The notes under the pieces: generated by a model
Seen by the model: the letters and a program-made list of their open reading frames with translations, nothing else
Databases searched by the model: none
What the model was told of the DNA's origin: nothing
Shown: positions 17,706 through 27,031 of the stretch, piece after piece
How positions within the stretch are numbered: position 1 is the first letter of the stretch
Layout of the letters: the number at the start of each line of letters is the position of its first letter
Source: Eggerthella timonensis
GTDB lineage: Bacteria; Actinomycetota; Coriobacteriia; Coriobacteriales; Eggerthellaceae
Assembly: GCF_900184265.1 (NCBI RefSeq)
Contig: NZ_FXXA01000002.1
Span: forward strand, 3,827,983 to 3,891,982
Reading direction: 5' to 3'
Length of the DNA: 64,000 nt
Position numbers and translations under genes: made by a program

Positions 17706-17765
17706 CGATGCCTGTTCCTAGGGTAAATCCCCCGTAATTGCTAGGAGTTAACCCGCGAGGCATCG
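17706..17765. promoter_or_regulatory. Nested inverted repeats upstream of the NarK-like gene
   Basis: CGATGCCT (17706-17713) pairs with AGGCATCG (17758-17765), and inside them TCCTAG (17716-17721) pairs with CTAGGA (17741-17746). The structure lies in the divergent region between the pit operon and the NarK-like transporter. It could be an operator or a 5' leader hairpin. No riboswitch class is recognised. Confidence 0.35.
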
Positions 17766-17834
17766 ATGCGTGATAAAGTAAACGTATCGAGGGGAGGCTC
17801 CGATGTCGGACGTGGGGCCGGGGGAGGAATCGAT

Positions 17835-18986
17835 ATGAACAAGCGCTTCCAGCTGCCGTTGCAGACAGCGGATCTGATCGCAGGATTCATGGTATGGGTC
17901 ATCCTGTCGTCGCTGCTTCCGTACATCAAGCAGGACATCTACATTCCTCCCGACCAAATAGCGCTCGTCACCGCCATCCCCGTGGTGCTGGGATCGGTGC
18001 TGCGCGTACCCTTCGGCTACTGCGCGAACCTGTTCGGCGCCCGCGCCGTGTTCCTGGCCAGCTTCATCGTGCTCGTGGTGCCCGTGTGGTTCCTGAGCGA
18101 GACGACCACCTGCCAAGGGCTGCTTATCGGAGGGACGTTCTTGGGCATCGCCGGTGCAGTGTTCTCGGTGGGCGTCACGTCGCTGCCGAAATACTACCCG
18201 AAGGAGCGCCACGGCTTCGTGAACGGCGTGTACGGGTTCGGCAACATGGGCACCGCGCTCACCACCTGGCTGGCGCCCGTCGCCGCCGTGGCCTTCGGCT
18301 GGCGCATCGCCGTCAAGCTGTACCTCGTGCTGCTGGCGGCGTTCATCGTGCTGAACTTCGTGCTGGGCGACCGCGATGAGCCGCGCGTGAAAACGCCCGT
18401 CGTCGAGCAGCTGAAAGCCATCGGGCGCGATGCGCGGCTGTGGTACCTTTCCCTGTTCTACTTCGTGACGTTCGGCGCGTTCGTGGCGCTGACCGTGTAC
18501 CTGCCGAACTTCCTCACGTCGCATTACGCGATGGACGGCGTGTCGGCGGGTATTGCCACCTCGGTGTTCATCGTAGCGGCAGCGGCCGTGCGCGTGCTGG
18601 GCGGCTGGCTGGCCGACCGCTTTAACTGCTACCGTCTGCTGGCGGTGGTGTTCACGGGCATCGTCGCGGGAGCCGTGGTGCTGGCTGTCGCTCCGGGGCT
18701 GCCGGTGTACTTGGCGGGCATCTACCTGGTCAGTCTCGCATGCGGCATCGGCAACGGCGTGGTGTTCAAGCTCGTGCCGACGTACTTCACGAAGCAGGCC
18801 GGCCTTGCGAACGGCATCGTGTCCATGATGGGCGGCCTCGGCGGCTTCTTCCCGCCGCTCGTGCTGTCGGCCTCGACGCTGCTGTTCGGCACGAACGTAC
18901 CCGGACTGGCCGCCTTCGGCGCCTTCGCGCTGGCGTGCTTGGGCATCGCGCTGGCGGTGCGGGGTAGGGAGCGCGCCAGGGCATGA
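17835..18986 (+). CDS. NarK-like nitrate/nitrite MFS transporter
   Basis: This 383-residue, 12-helix MFS protein looks most like the NarK/NasA nitrate-nitrite porters. It has VLRVPFGYCANLFGARAVF after helix 2, the nitrate-porter-like block GVTSLPKYYPKERHGFVNG, and GFGNMGTALTTWLAP in the following helix. The matching second-half motif is YFTKQAGLANGIVSMMGGLGG. I chose the ATG at 17835 because GGGGGAGGAA lies five bases upstream. An in-frame ATG at 17766 has no SD. Known family role: nitrate uptake or nitrite efflux. No nitrate reductase genes are in the window, so the anion may differ. Confidence 0.75.
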   Translation: MNKRFQLPLQTADLIAGFMVWVILSSLLPYIKQDIYIPPDQIALVTAIPVVLGSVLRVPFGYCANLFGARAVFLASFIVLVVPVWFLSETTTCQGLLIGGTFLGIAGAVFSVGVTSLPKYYPKERHGFVNGVYGFGNMGTALTTWLAPVAAVAFGWRIAVKLYLVLLAAFIVLNFVLGDRDEPRVKTPVVEQLKAIGRDARLWYLSLFYFVTFGAFVALTVYLPNFLTSHYAMDGVSAGIATSVFIVAAAAVRVLGGWLADRFNCYRLLAVVFTGIVAGAVVLAVAPGLPVYLAGIYLVSLACGIGNGVVFKLVPTYFTKQAGLANGIVSMMGGLGGFFPPLVLSASTLLFGTNVPGLAAFGAFALACLGIALAVRGRERARA

Positions 18987-19032
18987 GCGCGCGACCAGCT
19001 TGCCGACGTGAGACGTGCCGCCCCAACTAGCG

Positions 19033-19161
19033 TGGACAAAATCGGCCTTCGGGACTGATTTTTCGCTCGGGTTACCTTGGTTATAAACTTTCCACCAGGG
19101 GTTTCTCAATTCCTCATGATCGTTACGACATAAAATCAGTCCCGAAGGCCGATTTTGTCCA
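19033..19161. mobile_element. MITE-like element, copy 1 (129 bp)
   Basis: The ends are inverted repeats of about 30 bases beginning TGGACAAAATCGGCC. The interior contains ACCAGGGGTTTCTC. A second copy lies in the opposite orientation at 20271-20400 with the same ends and interior. No transposase is encoded, so both are probably non-autonomous. This copy directly follows the NarK-like gene and precedes the 3' end of the nuclease-like gene. Confidence 0.75.
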
Positions 19162-19184
19162 TGATCTTACGAATTAGATAATCA

Positions 19185-20147
19185 TCATGCGTCAGAGCTT
19201 AGGAGATGCGCTCGCAACGCTCCTTGCACGCCCGATGGGTCGAGCCGCTCCTCGCGAAGGCGTCTGCCCAGCCGCTTGGCCAGCAGACGGGCGATCCGGT
19301 CCATCTCGCGAAGGTCGTAGGTTTGCTGTTGGGTGAGCGTCGCCACCTCGATTCCCAAATAAGCCAGATCGACGCGCCTGCTCGCATCTTCGGCGATGCG
19401 CGTCGCGCCGGTGTGGTGAAGGTTGGAATCGTACTCGATGGCGAACTTGGCTTCGGGCCAGTAGAGATCGCATTCGTAGTAGCTTTTCTTCACGAACGGG
19501 CGATCTTTCTGCGGCACCGGGATGACGGCATTTATCACCGGATACGGGAGCCCGTACCCGCCCAGCCTTGCGGGAAGGCACAGAAGCACGACCGTCACCG
19601 TTTCCATCGGAGACCGGGAGCCGTCCCTCACGAAGCGCAGGACCCTGCGCGCTTTCGCCGTCCCCCGAACGCCTTCCATGCGCTGCAGAAAACGCTCGAG
19701 CGCAGCGACGCTGACCAGAGGCGCGCGCTTCGCAAGCTCGTCGAATTCACCGACGCTCCGAGCATACCGCCCGCTCAGCTCGAAGCCCGTTTCGATTGCA
19801 TGGGGAAACGAAAGCGACGTCGCCAAATCGAAAAAGCATGCAGCTGGAGTCGCCACGTACAGCCCCTCGGCCAGCCGAACGACACTGCGGCATAGGAGAT
19901 CGCATGACGTCACATGACTCCGCACCGCGCTTCTATGGCTGCGCGACGCCTTGTCGTGCACGAGCACATGGATAGGGCTCGAGAGAAACGAGAAACCGCG
20001 ATCCCCCAATGATGCGAATTCTTGGCAGCGCGGCTTTTCAAGCGGAGCATCGAGAATCCGCCGTGCAGAAGCGGGCGGCAACCGGTTCACGTGCGCTGCA
20101 TAGCGCCAGAATTCCATCGCCGATATGTTGGACAGGAGGATGCTCAC
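19185..20147 (-). CDS. Hypothetical protein with DUF559/Vsr-like endonuclease domain
   Basis: This is a 320-residue cytoplasmic protein. The C-terminal third reads as a Vsr/DUF559-type PD-(D/E)xK fold: SPMETV (candidate first acidic residue), then YYECDLYWPEAKFAIEYDS (D...E-x-K) and the HH that follows, then the core strand YLGIEVATLTQQQ. The N-terminal part (VHVLVHDKASRSHR, CRSVVRLAEGLYVATPAACF) resembles the AbiEi-like region found ahead of DUF559 domains in Coriobacteria. Function is unknown. Family members are suspected in defence or DNA repair. The GTG start lacks a good SD, and an ATG at 20117 is possible. The gene is exactly framed by two inverted MITE-like copies, which suggests it may have moved as a unit. 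Confidence 0.6.
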   Translation of the reverse strand: MSILLSNISAMEFWRYAAHVNRLPPASARRILDAPLEKPRCQEFASLGDRGFSFLSSPIHVLVHDKASRSHRSAVRSHVTSCDLLCRSVVRLAEGLYVATPAACFFDLATSLSFPHAIETGFELSGRYARSVGEFDELAKRAPLVSVAALERFLQRMEGVRGTAKARRVLRFVRDGSRSPMETVTVVLLCLPARLGGYGLPYPVINAVIPVPQKDRPFVKKSYYECDLYWPEAKFAIEYDSNLHHTGATRIAEDASRRVDLAYLGIEVATLTQQQTYDLREMDRIARLLAKRLGRRLREERLDPSGVQGALRAHLLSSDA

Positions 20148-20270
20148 AAGAGGAAGCCTACCATGTTTCGACTCGCATTGAATCTATCCCGTCAGGTTTT
20201 GCAGCTGCTTGCCACTAGCTTCGCACGGGGAGGCTCTTGGCTCCCGTTAATTATACAGGTCACGACGTCA

Positions 20271-20400
20271 TGGACAAAATCGGCCTTTGGGACTGATTTT
20301 TAAGTAGCGTCATCCTCGGAAAACAGAGAAACCCCTGGTGGCGAGAAGCCGATCCAGAGGTTTCGAGCGAGAAATCAGTCCCGGAAGCCGATTTTGTCCA
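20271..20400. mobile_element. MITE-like element, copy 2 (130 bp)
   Basis: The ends TGGACAAAATCGGCC and its complement match copy 1, with a few substitutions. The interior motif (GAAACCCCTGGTG here) is the complement of that in copy 1, so the two copies face each other. It lies between the nuclease-like gene and the MBL-fold gene. Confidence 0.75.
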
Positions 20401-20438
20401 CGCATGCCGAGCACGCGGGACAGCGAGTCGCCGTCCGC

Positions 20439-21095
20439 TTACGCGTAGTATGCGAACACTCTTTTGCGTTCGTTGCCGATCTTGGTGGTGCTGTTGTGGC
20501 CCGGCAGGACCACCGTCTCGTCCGGCAGCACGGCCAGGCGCTTGAGCGAGCGGCGCATGGCGTTCATGTCGCCGCCCTGGAAGTCCACGCGGCCGATGGA
20601 GCCGCAGAACAGCGTGTCGCCCGAGATGAGCACCGGCGCGCCCTCGGGGTTCGTGCCGAAGCGCGGGTCGATGAACAGGCAGATGCCGCCCTCCGTGTGA
20701 CCCGGCGTGAGGATGACCTTCCACGGCATGTCGCCGATCTTGAGGATGTCGCCGTCGTTCACCACGTGGTCCACCGGGCACGGCGTGAAGCGCATGTCGT
20801 CGCGCGGCAGCTTCTTCTCGCCCGAGATGATGGGCGCGTCGATGGCCGAGGCGATGACCGTGGCGCCGGTCTTGTCGCGCAGCTCCTTGGCGGCGCCCAC
20901 GTGGTCGGAATGGCGATGAGTCAGGACGATGGCGTCCACCGAGCCGCCCGCCGCCTTGAGTATCTCGTCGGCCTTGCACGACGGATCCACCACGATGGTG
21001 GCCTTGCCGTCGTTGATGATGTACACGTTGTTCTCAAGCATGCCGAGCACGAGGTACTCGACGGGCACGCACGTGCCCTTCACTTTGGAAGTCAT
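20439..21095 (-). CDS. MBL-fold metallo-hydrolase (glyoxalase II-like)
   Basis: This 218-residue protein has the full metallo-beta-lactamase-fold metal set: THRHSDHVG (HxHxDH), PGHTEGG, SGDTLF and LPGHNS. It is cytoplasmic, with no signal peptide. The size and motif spacing match the glyoxalase II / YcbL-like group, which hydrolyse thioesters such as S-lactoylglutathione or related compounds. The exact substrate is unknown. AGGAG precedes the ATG by six bases. Its start overlaps the relA stop (ATGA), so it is the last gene of the recJ-relA operon. Confidence 0.87.
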   Translation of the reverse strand: MTSKVKGTCVPVEYLVLGMLENNVYIINDGKATIVVDPSCKADEILKAAGGSVDAIVLTHRHSDHVGAAKELRDKTGATVIASAIDAPIISGEKKLPRDDMRFTPCPVDHVVNDGDILKIGDMPWKVILTPGHTEGGICLFIDPRFGTNPEGAPVLISGDTLFCGSIGRVDFQGGDMNAMRRSLKRLAVLPDETVVLPGHNSTTKIGNERKRVFAYYA

Positions 21096-23500
21096 GAGTC
21101 GCTCCTAGTCTTTTTCTTGCCGCCGCCGGCCTTGGGCACCATGCGGCGCGCGTCGAACACTCCTTCGATGCTGCGCAGTTTGCTCAGCACGATATCGATA
21201 TGGTTGATGTCGGACACCTGGAACAAAAACCGCATCTCCACCATACCGTCGCGATGCGACGTGGTGGAGCTGGACAGCACGTTCGCGCCCTGCTCCGACA
21301 GGATGACGGCCACGTCGCGCAGCAGGTTCATGCGGTCGAGCGCGTCGAGGAACACCTCCACCTTGAACGACGTGTTCTTCGGAAGATCGTTCTCCCAGGC
21401 CACGTCGATGATGCGCTCGGGAGTTTGCTTGAGGTCCTGCGCGTTCGGGCAATCGGCGCGGTGCACCGACACGCCGCGGCCGCGCGTCACGAAGCCGAGG
21501 ATCTCGTCGCCCGGCACGGGGTTGCAGCAGCGCGACAGGCGCACGAGCACGTCGTCGACGCCCTTCACCACCACGCCGTTCGACGTGTGCGCCTCGTGCT
21601 TCTTCGGCGCCTTCACGCTGGTCAGCATCGGGGGCAGCTTGCCGGTGGACATGTCGCCGGCCACGTAGTCCATGGCGGTCTCGGCTTCCTTGCCCTTGTC
21701 CACGAGTATCTTCAGCAGGCGGTTCGCCACATGCTGGGCGCTTTCCTTGCCGGTGCCGATGTGCACGAGCATGTCGTCGGCGTCGTTGTAGCCCATATGG
21801 TCGGCCACCGACTTGAGCGCGCGCATCGACTGGGCGCTGGATATGCCCAGGCCGTGCTTGCGCATCTCGCGCGACAACCGGTCGCGGCCGTATTGCAGAT
21901 CGTCCGAGCGGCTGACCTTGCTGAAGTACGAGCGGATCTTGCTGCGCGCGCTCGGCGTTTTCACGATGCCCAGCCAATCGCGCGAGGGGCTGGCGCTCTT
22001 CTGCGTGAGCACCTCCACGCGGTCGCCCAGCTGCAGCTCGTAGGTCAGCGGCACGATGGCGCCGTTCACCTTCGCGCCCACGCAGTGGTTGCCCACCTCG
22101 GTATGGATGGCGTAGGCGAAGTCCACGGGCGTCGAGCCCGAACGCAAGCTCATGACCTCGCCCTTCGGCGTGAACACGAACACCTCCGTGGGCGCGAGGT
22201 CCACCTTGAGGTCCTTGAGGAACTCGCGCGAGTCCTGCGACTCGTCCTGCCAGTCCACCATCTGGCGCAGCCAGGCCAGCTGCTGGTCGAGCGCGTCGCC
22301 GCTCTTGCCGCCCTTCTCCTTGTAGCGCCAGTGCGCCGCCACGCCGTACTCGCTTTGGCGGTGCATGTCCTCGGTGCGGATCTGCACCTCGAGCGGGCGG
22401 CCGGCCGGCCCGATGACCGTGGTGTGCAAGCTCTGGTACATGTTGAACTTCGGCATGGCGATGTAGTCTTTGAAGCGGCCGGGCATCGGGTGCCACAGCG
22501 TGTGCACCGCGCCGAGGGCCGAGTAGCAGTCCTTCACCGACTTCACGATGACCCGCACGGCGATGAGGTCGTAGATCTCGGAGAAGCCCTTGCCCTTCTT
22601 CGTCATCTTCTGGTAGATGGAGTAGAGGTGCTTCGGACGGCCCATGATCTGCGCTTGGATGTTCACCTTGTCCATCTCGTCGTGCAGGATGGAGATGATC
22701 TGGTCGAGATAGCCCTCGCGCTCGGAGCGGCTCTCCGTCACCATGCGGCTGACCTGCTTGAACTTGTTGGGCTCGAGGTAGTAGAACGACAGGTCCTCAA
22801 GCTCCCACTTGATGTTGTTGATGCCGAGGCGGTGCGCGATGGGCGCGTAGATCTCCAGCGTCTCGCGCGCTTTGAAGATGCGGCGGTCCTCGCGCAGCGC
22901 GCCGAGCGTGCGCATGTTGTGCAGGCGGTCGGCCAGCTTGATGACGATGACGCGGATGTCCTTGCTCATGGCCACGAACATCTTGCGGATGGTGGCGGCC
23001 TGCTCGTCGGTGAGGCTCTCCACCTCGATGCGCGTGATCTTCGTCACGCCCTCTACCAGCTGCGCCACCTGCGCGTTGAACTCCTCTTCCACCTGGTCGC
23101 GCGTCACGCTCGTGTCCTCCACGGTGTCGTGCAAGAGCGCGGCGCACAGCGTTTCCACGTCCATGCGCAAATCGGCCAGGATGATGGCGACTTCCACGGG
23201 GTGCGCCACGAACGGCTCGCCGCTTTTACGGCACTGCCCCTCGTGCGCTTCGCTCGCAAAGCGGAACGCCTTCGCCAGCATGGCCTCGTCGTCCTCGGAG
23301 AGGTACACCGAGGTCAGGCGTTGCAGCTCGGCGAAGCGCTCTTCGGGCGTGCGCGGCTCCTGCGCGTCCTTCTTAGCCTCGGGCGCGAACGATTTCTCGG
23401 CCACATGGGGCCGGCCGAGCAGGTTGTCTTCCACGGTCTGCTTGTTCGACGTCGCCTCGGGTGCGCCGCCCAGCAGCTCCTCATGGTTGTTCTTGCCCAT
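21092..23500 (-). CDS. relA: RelA/SpoT bifunctional (p)ppGpp synthetase/hydrolase
   Basis: This 802-residue stringent-response enzyme makes and degrades (p)ppGpp. In order it has an HD hydrolase domain (HPVEVAIILADL, ALLHDTVEDT), and the synthetase domain (RVIVKSVKDCYSALGAVH, FKDYIAMPKFNMYQSLHT, QIRTEDMHRQSEYGVAAHW). A TGS domain (VFVFTPKGEVMSLRSGSTP) and a C-terminal ACT domain (VEVFLDALDRMNLLRDVAVI) follow. The HD motif is intact, so hydrolysis should be active. The ATG at 23500 has GGGAGG four bases ahead. The in-frame TTG at 23515 overlaps that SD. It lies 24 bases after the RecJ-RecQ fusion gene and overlaps the MBL gene by four bases, so these three form an operon. Confidence 0.95.
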   Translation of the reverse strand: MGKNNHEELLGGAPEATSNKQTVEDNLLGRPHVAEKSFAPEAKKDAQEPRTPEERFAELQRLTSVYLSEDDEAMLAKAFRFASEAHEGQCRKSGEPFVAHPVEVAIILADLRMDVETLCAALLHDTVEDTSVTRDQVEEEFNAQVAQLVEGVTKITRIEVESLTDEQAATIRKMFVAMSKDIRVIVIKLADRLHNMRTLGALREDRRIFKARETLEIYAPIAHRLGINNIKWELEDLSFYYLEPNKFKQVSRMVTESRSEREGYLDQIISILHDEMDKVNIQAQIMGRPKHLYSIYQKMTKKGKGFSEIYDLIAVRVIVKSVKDCYSALGAVHTLWHPMPGRFKDYIAMPKFNMYQSLHTTVIGPAGRPLEVQIRTEDMHRQSEYGVAAHWRYKEKGGKSGDALDQQLAWLRQMVDWQDESQDSREFLKDLKVDLAPTEVFVFTPKGEVMSLRSGSTPVDFAYAIHTEVGNHCVGAKVNGAIVPLTYELQLGDRVEVLTQKSASPSRDWLGIVKTPSARSKIRSYFSKVSRSDDLQYGRDRLSREMRKHGLGISSAQSMRALKSVADHMGYNDADDMLVHIGTGKESAQHVANRLLKILVDKGKEAETAMDYVAGDMSTGKLPPMLTSVKAPKKHEAHTSNGVVVKGVDDVLVRLSRCCNPVPGDEILGFVTRGRGVSVHRADCPNAQDLKQTPERIIDVAWENDLPKNTSFKVEVFLDALDRMNLLRDVAVILSEQGANVLSSSTTSHRDGMVEMRFLFQVSDINHIDIVLSKLRSIEGVFDARRMVPKAGGGKKKTRSDS

Positions 23501-23524
23501 TGCTCCTCCCTTCAAGCGTGCGCG

Positions 23525-26500
23525 CTAGCGCGCGTCGCCCGCCGCGTCACCCGGCAAAATGGGGCGCGACACGCGTATATGGAGGGTAGCAGAATCGCTC
23601 TTCATCGCCCAGTCCCGGAATGCGTGGAACACCTCGCGCTCCCCCAAACCTTCACGGTACCGTACGCTGTCCGTCAACTCCACCTTGTCCTGCGTCTCCA
23701 CCACGTGGATGGAGCGCGCCATGCCGCCCTCGCCGAACGCCGTGTGCGTCTCGATGAGGCCGAGCTCGCGGAACACGGCCACGCCGCAGGCCGCCGACGC
23801 GGGGCTGACGGGGAACGCGTCGGTGGTGGCCGCCTTCGCGAGGTCCGCGTTGCTCATGGCGAAGAACGCCTCGGAGCTCTCGCGCTGCAGGCTGCGCAGG
23901 CGGCGGTACACCTGCGCCAGGCAATCGTGGTCGGGGGTCATGTCGCGCAGGATGCGCTCGTTTAAGGAGCAGTCGCCGCGGTTGAACAGCAGGTGGATGC
24001 CCGCAGGCTTGCCGTCGCGGCCCGCGCGGCCGCTCATCTGGTTGAACTCGATCTCGTTGAACGGCAGGTGGTACAGCACCACGTGACGGATGTTGGGGAT
24101 GTCCACGCCCTCGCCGAAGGCGGACGTGGCCACGAGCACCGACAGCGCGTCGGTGCGGAACAGCTCTTCGATGCGCTTGCGCTCGGCGCGCGCGAGGCCG
24201 GCGTTGTAGAAGCCGATGAGGGGCGCCAGCTGCGGCACCCGCTTGCGCAGGGCGCGCGCCACGGCCACGGACTGCTCGCGCGAGTTCACGTAGATGACCG
24301 TCTTGTCGCCCGACGCGATGAGATTCGCCAGGTAGTCGTCGCGGTTCTTGAGGTTGCGCTGGTCGTCCACCTCGAGGTTGGGGCGCGACGCCGGATCGTA
24401 CACGCACGCGTCCACCGGCAGCTCGCGCTTGATGGCGGCGGCCACGTCGTCGTCGGCGGTGGCCGTGAGGGCGAGCACCGTAGGGGCTTCGCCGCCAGGT
24501 CCGGCCAGCTTCGCGATGGCGGAACCGATGGTGGCGTAGGCCACGCGCTGTCCCGCCTTCGCCAGCCCGATATGGTGCGCCTCGTCCACCACGACGAACC
24601 GCACGCGGCCCGTGGCGACGAACTCGTCGGCGTGCCACGCGAGGAACTCGGGCGTGGTCAGCGCGATGTCGTACGTGCCGTCGGCCAAGCCGGCGAAACC
24701 CTGGCGGCGTTCGTCGGGCGTGCTCTCGCCCGTGAGCGTGATCACGCCGATGCCGAACGAGTCGAGCGCTTCGCGCAGGTGGAAGGCCTGGTCGGCGATC
24801 AGGGCGCGCAGCGGGTACACGAACAGGCTGGCCTCGTGGTTCGCCAGCGCGCGCGTGGCGGCGTGCACCTGGAACGTGAGGGACTTGCCGCGGCCCGTGG
24901 CCATGATGCCCAGCGTGGATCGGCCGGCGCGCAGGTGGTCGAGGATGGCGCGCTGCGCGTCGTGCAGCGGCCTGTCGCCGATGATGGCGCGCACGATCTC
25001 CTGCTCGAGCGCGGCGGGATCCTCCTGGGCCTTGCGTTCCCAACAGGCGCGGTTCGCGGCGCGGGCTGCCTCGTAGGCCTCCACGTCCTCGGGACGGTGC
25101 GGCGCGTTCGCGCACAGCTCCGCGTCGCTCGTGGCGTACAGGTCGGCCACGAAGCTGAGGTTCTCGGGGTTGAGGCACGCCTCCAGCGCGCCGCACGTGC
25201 GCGCGGGCGCGAGCGATTGCAGCATGGCCTTCACCGACTTGCGGCCGCGCCATTCGTCGATCTGCACCTCGAACGCCGCGTTCACCACGCTGTCGGTGCG
25301 CATGAGCGATTCGATGTCGGTGCAATGGAACATGATGCCCGACACGGTGGCGCGCCCGTCCGACAGCGTGCACGAGAAGTGGTTCTTCTCGGCGCCCACG
25401 GCGCGGCAGTTCGCCAGCATCACGTCGCGCGCGAGGTACACGGGCACGGGATGCTCCTGGCCGAACGGGGCCAGCTTGTCCAGCTGCGCCACGTTGTCCA
25501 GCGTGAGCTCGTCGAGGCTGACGCAGGCGTCGATCTTGACGAGCGGATGGAACGCGCCCTCGGGAAGCGCATCCATGTAGGCGCACAGGCGCTGCTCGAA
25601 TTCGGGCAGCTTGTCGGCCGGCAGCGTGACGCCCACGGCTGCCTCATGGCCGCCGAAGCGCGTGAGCAGGTCCGACGCGCCTTCCACGGCCTTGAAGAGG
25701 TTCACCTGGCCCACGCTGCGGCCGCTGCCGCGCGCTTCGTCGCCGTCGATGGTGAACAGCAGGCTGGGCACGCCGTACGTGTTGACCAGGCGGCTTGCCA
25801 CGATGCCCTTCACGCCCTCGTGCCAGCTCTCGCCCGACACCACGAGCGCGCGCTGGCCGTGGTAGATCTCGGCCGCCTGGGCCTTCGCGATCTCGGACAG
25901 CTCGGCCTCGATGGCGCGGCGCTGGTCGTTCACCGATTCCAGCTTGGCGGCCAGGCGGTTCGCCTCCTCGAAGTCATCGGTCATGAGCAGATCGAGCGCC
26001 AGCTGCGCGTCGCCCATGCGGCCGGCGGCGTTGAGGCGCGGAATGACCGAGAAGCTGAGGTTCGTGGCGCTGATGGGCTTGTCGGCAGCGCCGCTGGTGG
26101 CCAGCAACGCGGCGATGCAGGGGCGCGGCGCGTCGTTCATGCGCGCGATGCCGTCGGCCACGAGGGCGCGGTTCTCGTCGCGCATGGGCATGAGGTCGGC
26201 CACCGTGCCCAGCGTGGCGAAGTCGGTGAAGTCGCGCCACAGGTGCGGCTGCCCCAAACGGCCGCCCAGCGCCTGCACGAGCTTGAGGGCGACGCCCACG
26301 CCCGCCAGGATGGAGCTCGGGCACGCCGGGTCGCACTTCGGATCGGCCACGGGCACGCCCTCGGGCACGAGATCGACCGGCTCGTGGTGATCGGTGATGG
26401 CCAGGCCGAGGCCCGCCTCCACCACGGCCGCTGCCTCCACCTTGCAGGCGATGCCGCAGTCCACCGTGACGATGAAGTCCGGGCCGAACGAGCACGCGCG

Positions 26501-26887
26501 CGTGATGGCGGCCTCGGACAGCGCGTAGCCTTCGTCGAAGCGCAGCGGGATGAAGGGCGTAGCCTGCGCGCCGAAAGCGCGCAAACCGCGGGTGAGCACG
26601 GTGGTGGCCGAGATGCCGTCGAGGTCGAAGTCGCCGAACACGAGGATGTGGTCGCCGCGTTTGATGGCGGCTTCCAGCGCGTCGGCGACGTCGGACAGTC
26701 CCGGAATGATGTAGGGGTCCAGCCAGTCGCGCTCGAGCGACGGCTCGAGGAAGCGATGGACGGCTGCGGGCTGGTCGATGCCGCGCGCGACGAGCGTCGC
26801 GGCGATGAAGCGGGGCAGACCGAGTTCGCGTTCGAGGCGCACCACGGACGCGGGGTCGGCCGCTCTGATGTTGAACTGGGCAGACAT
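23525..26887 (-). CDS. recJ: RecJ single-strand exonuclease fused to a RecQ-like helicase
   Basis: This is about 1120 residues. The N-terminal ~570 are RecJ: DHH motifs VFGDFDLDGISATTVL, IVTVDCGIA and ITDHHEPVD, then the DHHA1 region GGHEAAVGVTL with RGSGRS, and an OB-like domain (FEVQIDEWRGRKSVKAMLQ). Residues ~640-1000 are an SF2 helicase: Walker A MATGRGKSLTFQ, VVDEAHH, LALTATADD, FGEGVDIPNIRHV and QMSGRAGRDG. The RecQ four-Cys zinc motif and HRDC domain are not apparent. The protein would unwind DNA and degrade the 5' strand in recombination or repair. It has no frameshift, so the fusion is real in this assembly. The start is uncertain among ATGs at 26905, 26896 and 26887. A promoter-like TTGTGG-N17-TATTCG lies just upstream. 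Confidence 0.88.
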   Translation of the reverse strand: MSAQFNIRAADPASVVRLERELGLPRFIAATLVARGIDQPAAVHRFLEPSLERDWLDPYIIPGLSDVADALEAAIKRGDHILVFGDFDLDGISATTVLTRGLRAFGAQATPFIPLRFDEGYALSEAAITRACSFGPDFIVTVDCGIACKVEAAAVVEAGLGLAITDHHEPVDLVPEGVPVADPKCDPACPSSILAGVGVALKLVQALGGRLGQPHLWRDFTDFATLGTVADLMPMRDENRALVADGIARMNDAPRPCIAALLATSGAADKPISATNLSFSVIPRLNAAGRMGDAQLALDLLMTDDFEEANRLAAKLESVNDQRRAIEAELSEIAKAQAAEIYHGQRALVVSGESWHEGVKGIVASRLVNTYGVPSLLFTIDGDEARGSGRSVGQVNLFKAVEGASDLLTRFGGHEAAVGVTLPADKLPEFEQRLCAYMDALPEGAFHPLVKIDACVSLDELTLDNVAQLDKLAPFGQEHPVPVYLARDVMLANCRAVGAEKNHFSCTLSDGRATVSGIMFHCTDIESLMRTDSVVNAAFEVQIDEWRGRKSVKAMLQSLAPARTCGALEACLNPENLSFVADLYATSDAELCANAPHRPEDVEAYEAARAANRACWERKAQEDPAALEQEIVRAIIGDRPLHDAQRAILDHLRAGRSTLGIMATGRGKSLTFQVHAATRALANHEASLFVYPLRALIADQAFHLREALDSFGIGVITLTGESTPDERRQGFAGLADGTYDIALTTPEFLAWHADEFVATGRVRFVVVDEAHHIGLAKAGQRVAYATIGSAIAKLAGPGGEAPTVLALTATADDDVAAAIKRELPVDACVYDPASRPNLEVDDQRNLKNRDDYLANLIASGDKTVIYVNSREQSVAVARALRKRVPQLAPLIGFYNAGLARAERKRIEELFRTDALSVLVATSAFGEGVDIPNIRHVVLYHLPFNEIEFNQMSGRAGRDGKPAGIHLLFNRGDCSLNERILRDMTPDHDCLAQVYRRLRSLQRESSEAFFAMSNADLAKAATTDAFPVSPASAACGVAVFRELGLIETHTAFGEGGMARSIHVVETQDKVELTDSVRYREGLGEREVFHAFRDWAMKSDSATLHIRVSRPILPGDAAGDAR

Positions 26888-27031
26888 GGCGCTCATACCT
26901 AACATGCGTGAATTCGAATAGTTCACGTTCCATTGTCCCACAATCGAGGTGCGGTGTCACCGGCAAAGGCGCGGGCGGCACACGCGACATGCACGAGAGA
27001 TGCACCGAAAGTTTATTCGCCGAAAAGGCGT

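Noticed and set aside
17706-17765. Riboswitch upstream of the NarK-like gene
   Set aside because: The nested dyads do not match any riboswitch class I know, and the region is also the divergent promoter of the pit operon.
21200-26902. Very long plus-strand frames opposite relA and recJ
   Set aside because: Both are shadows of confidently identified minus-strand genes. They have no family signatures or SD.
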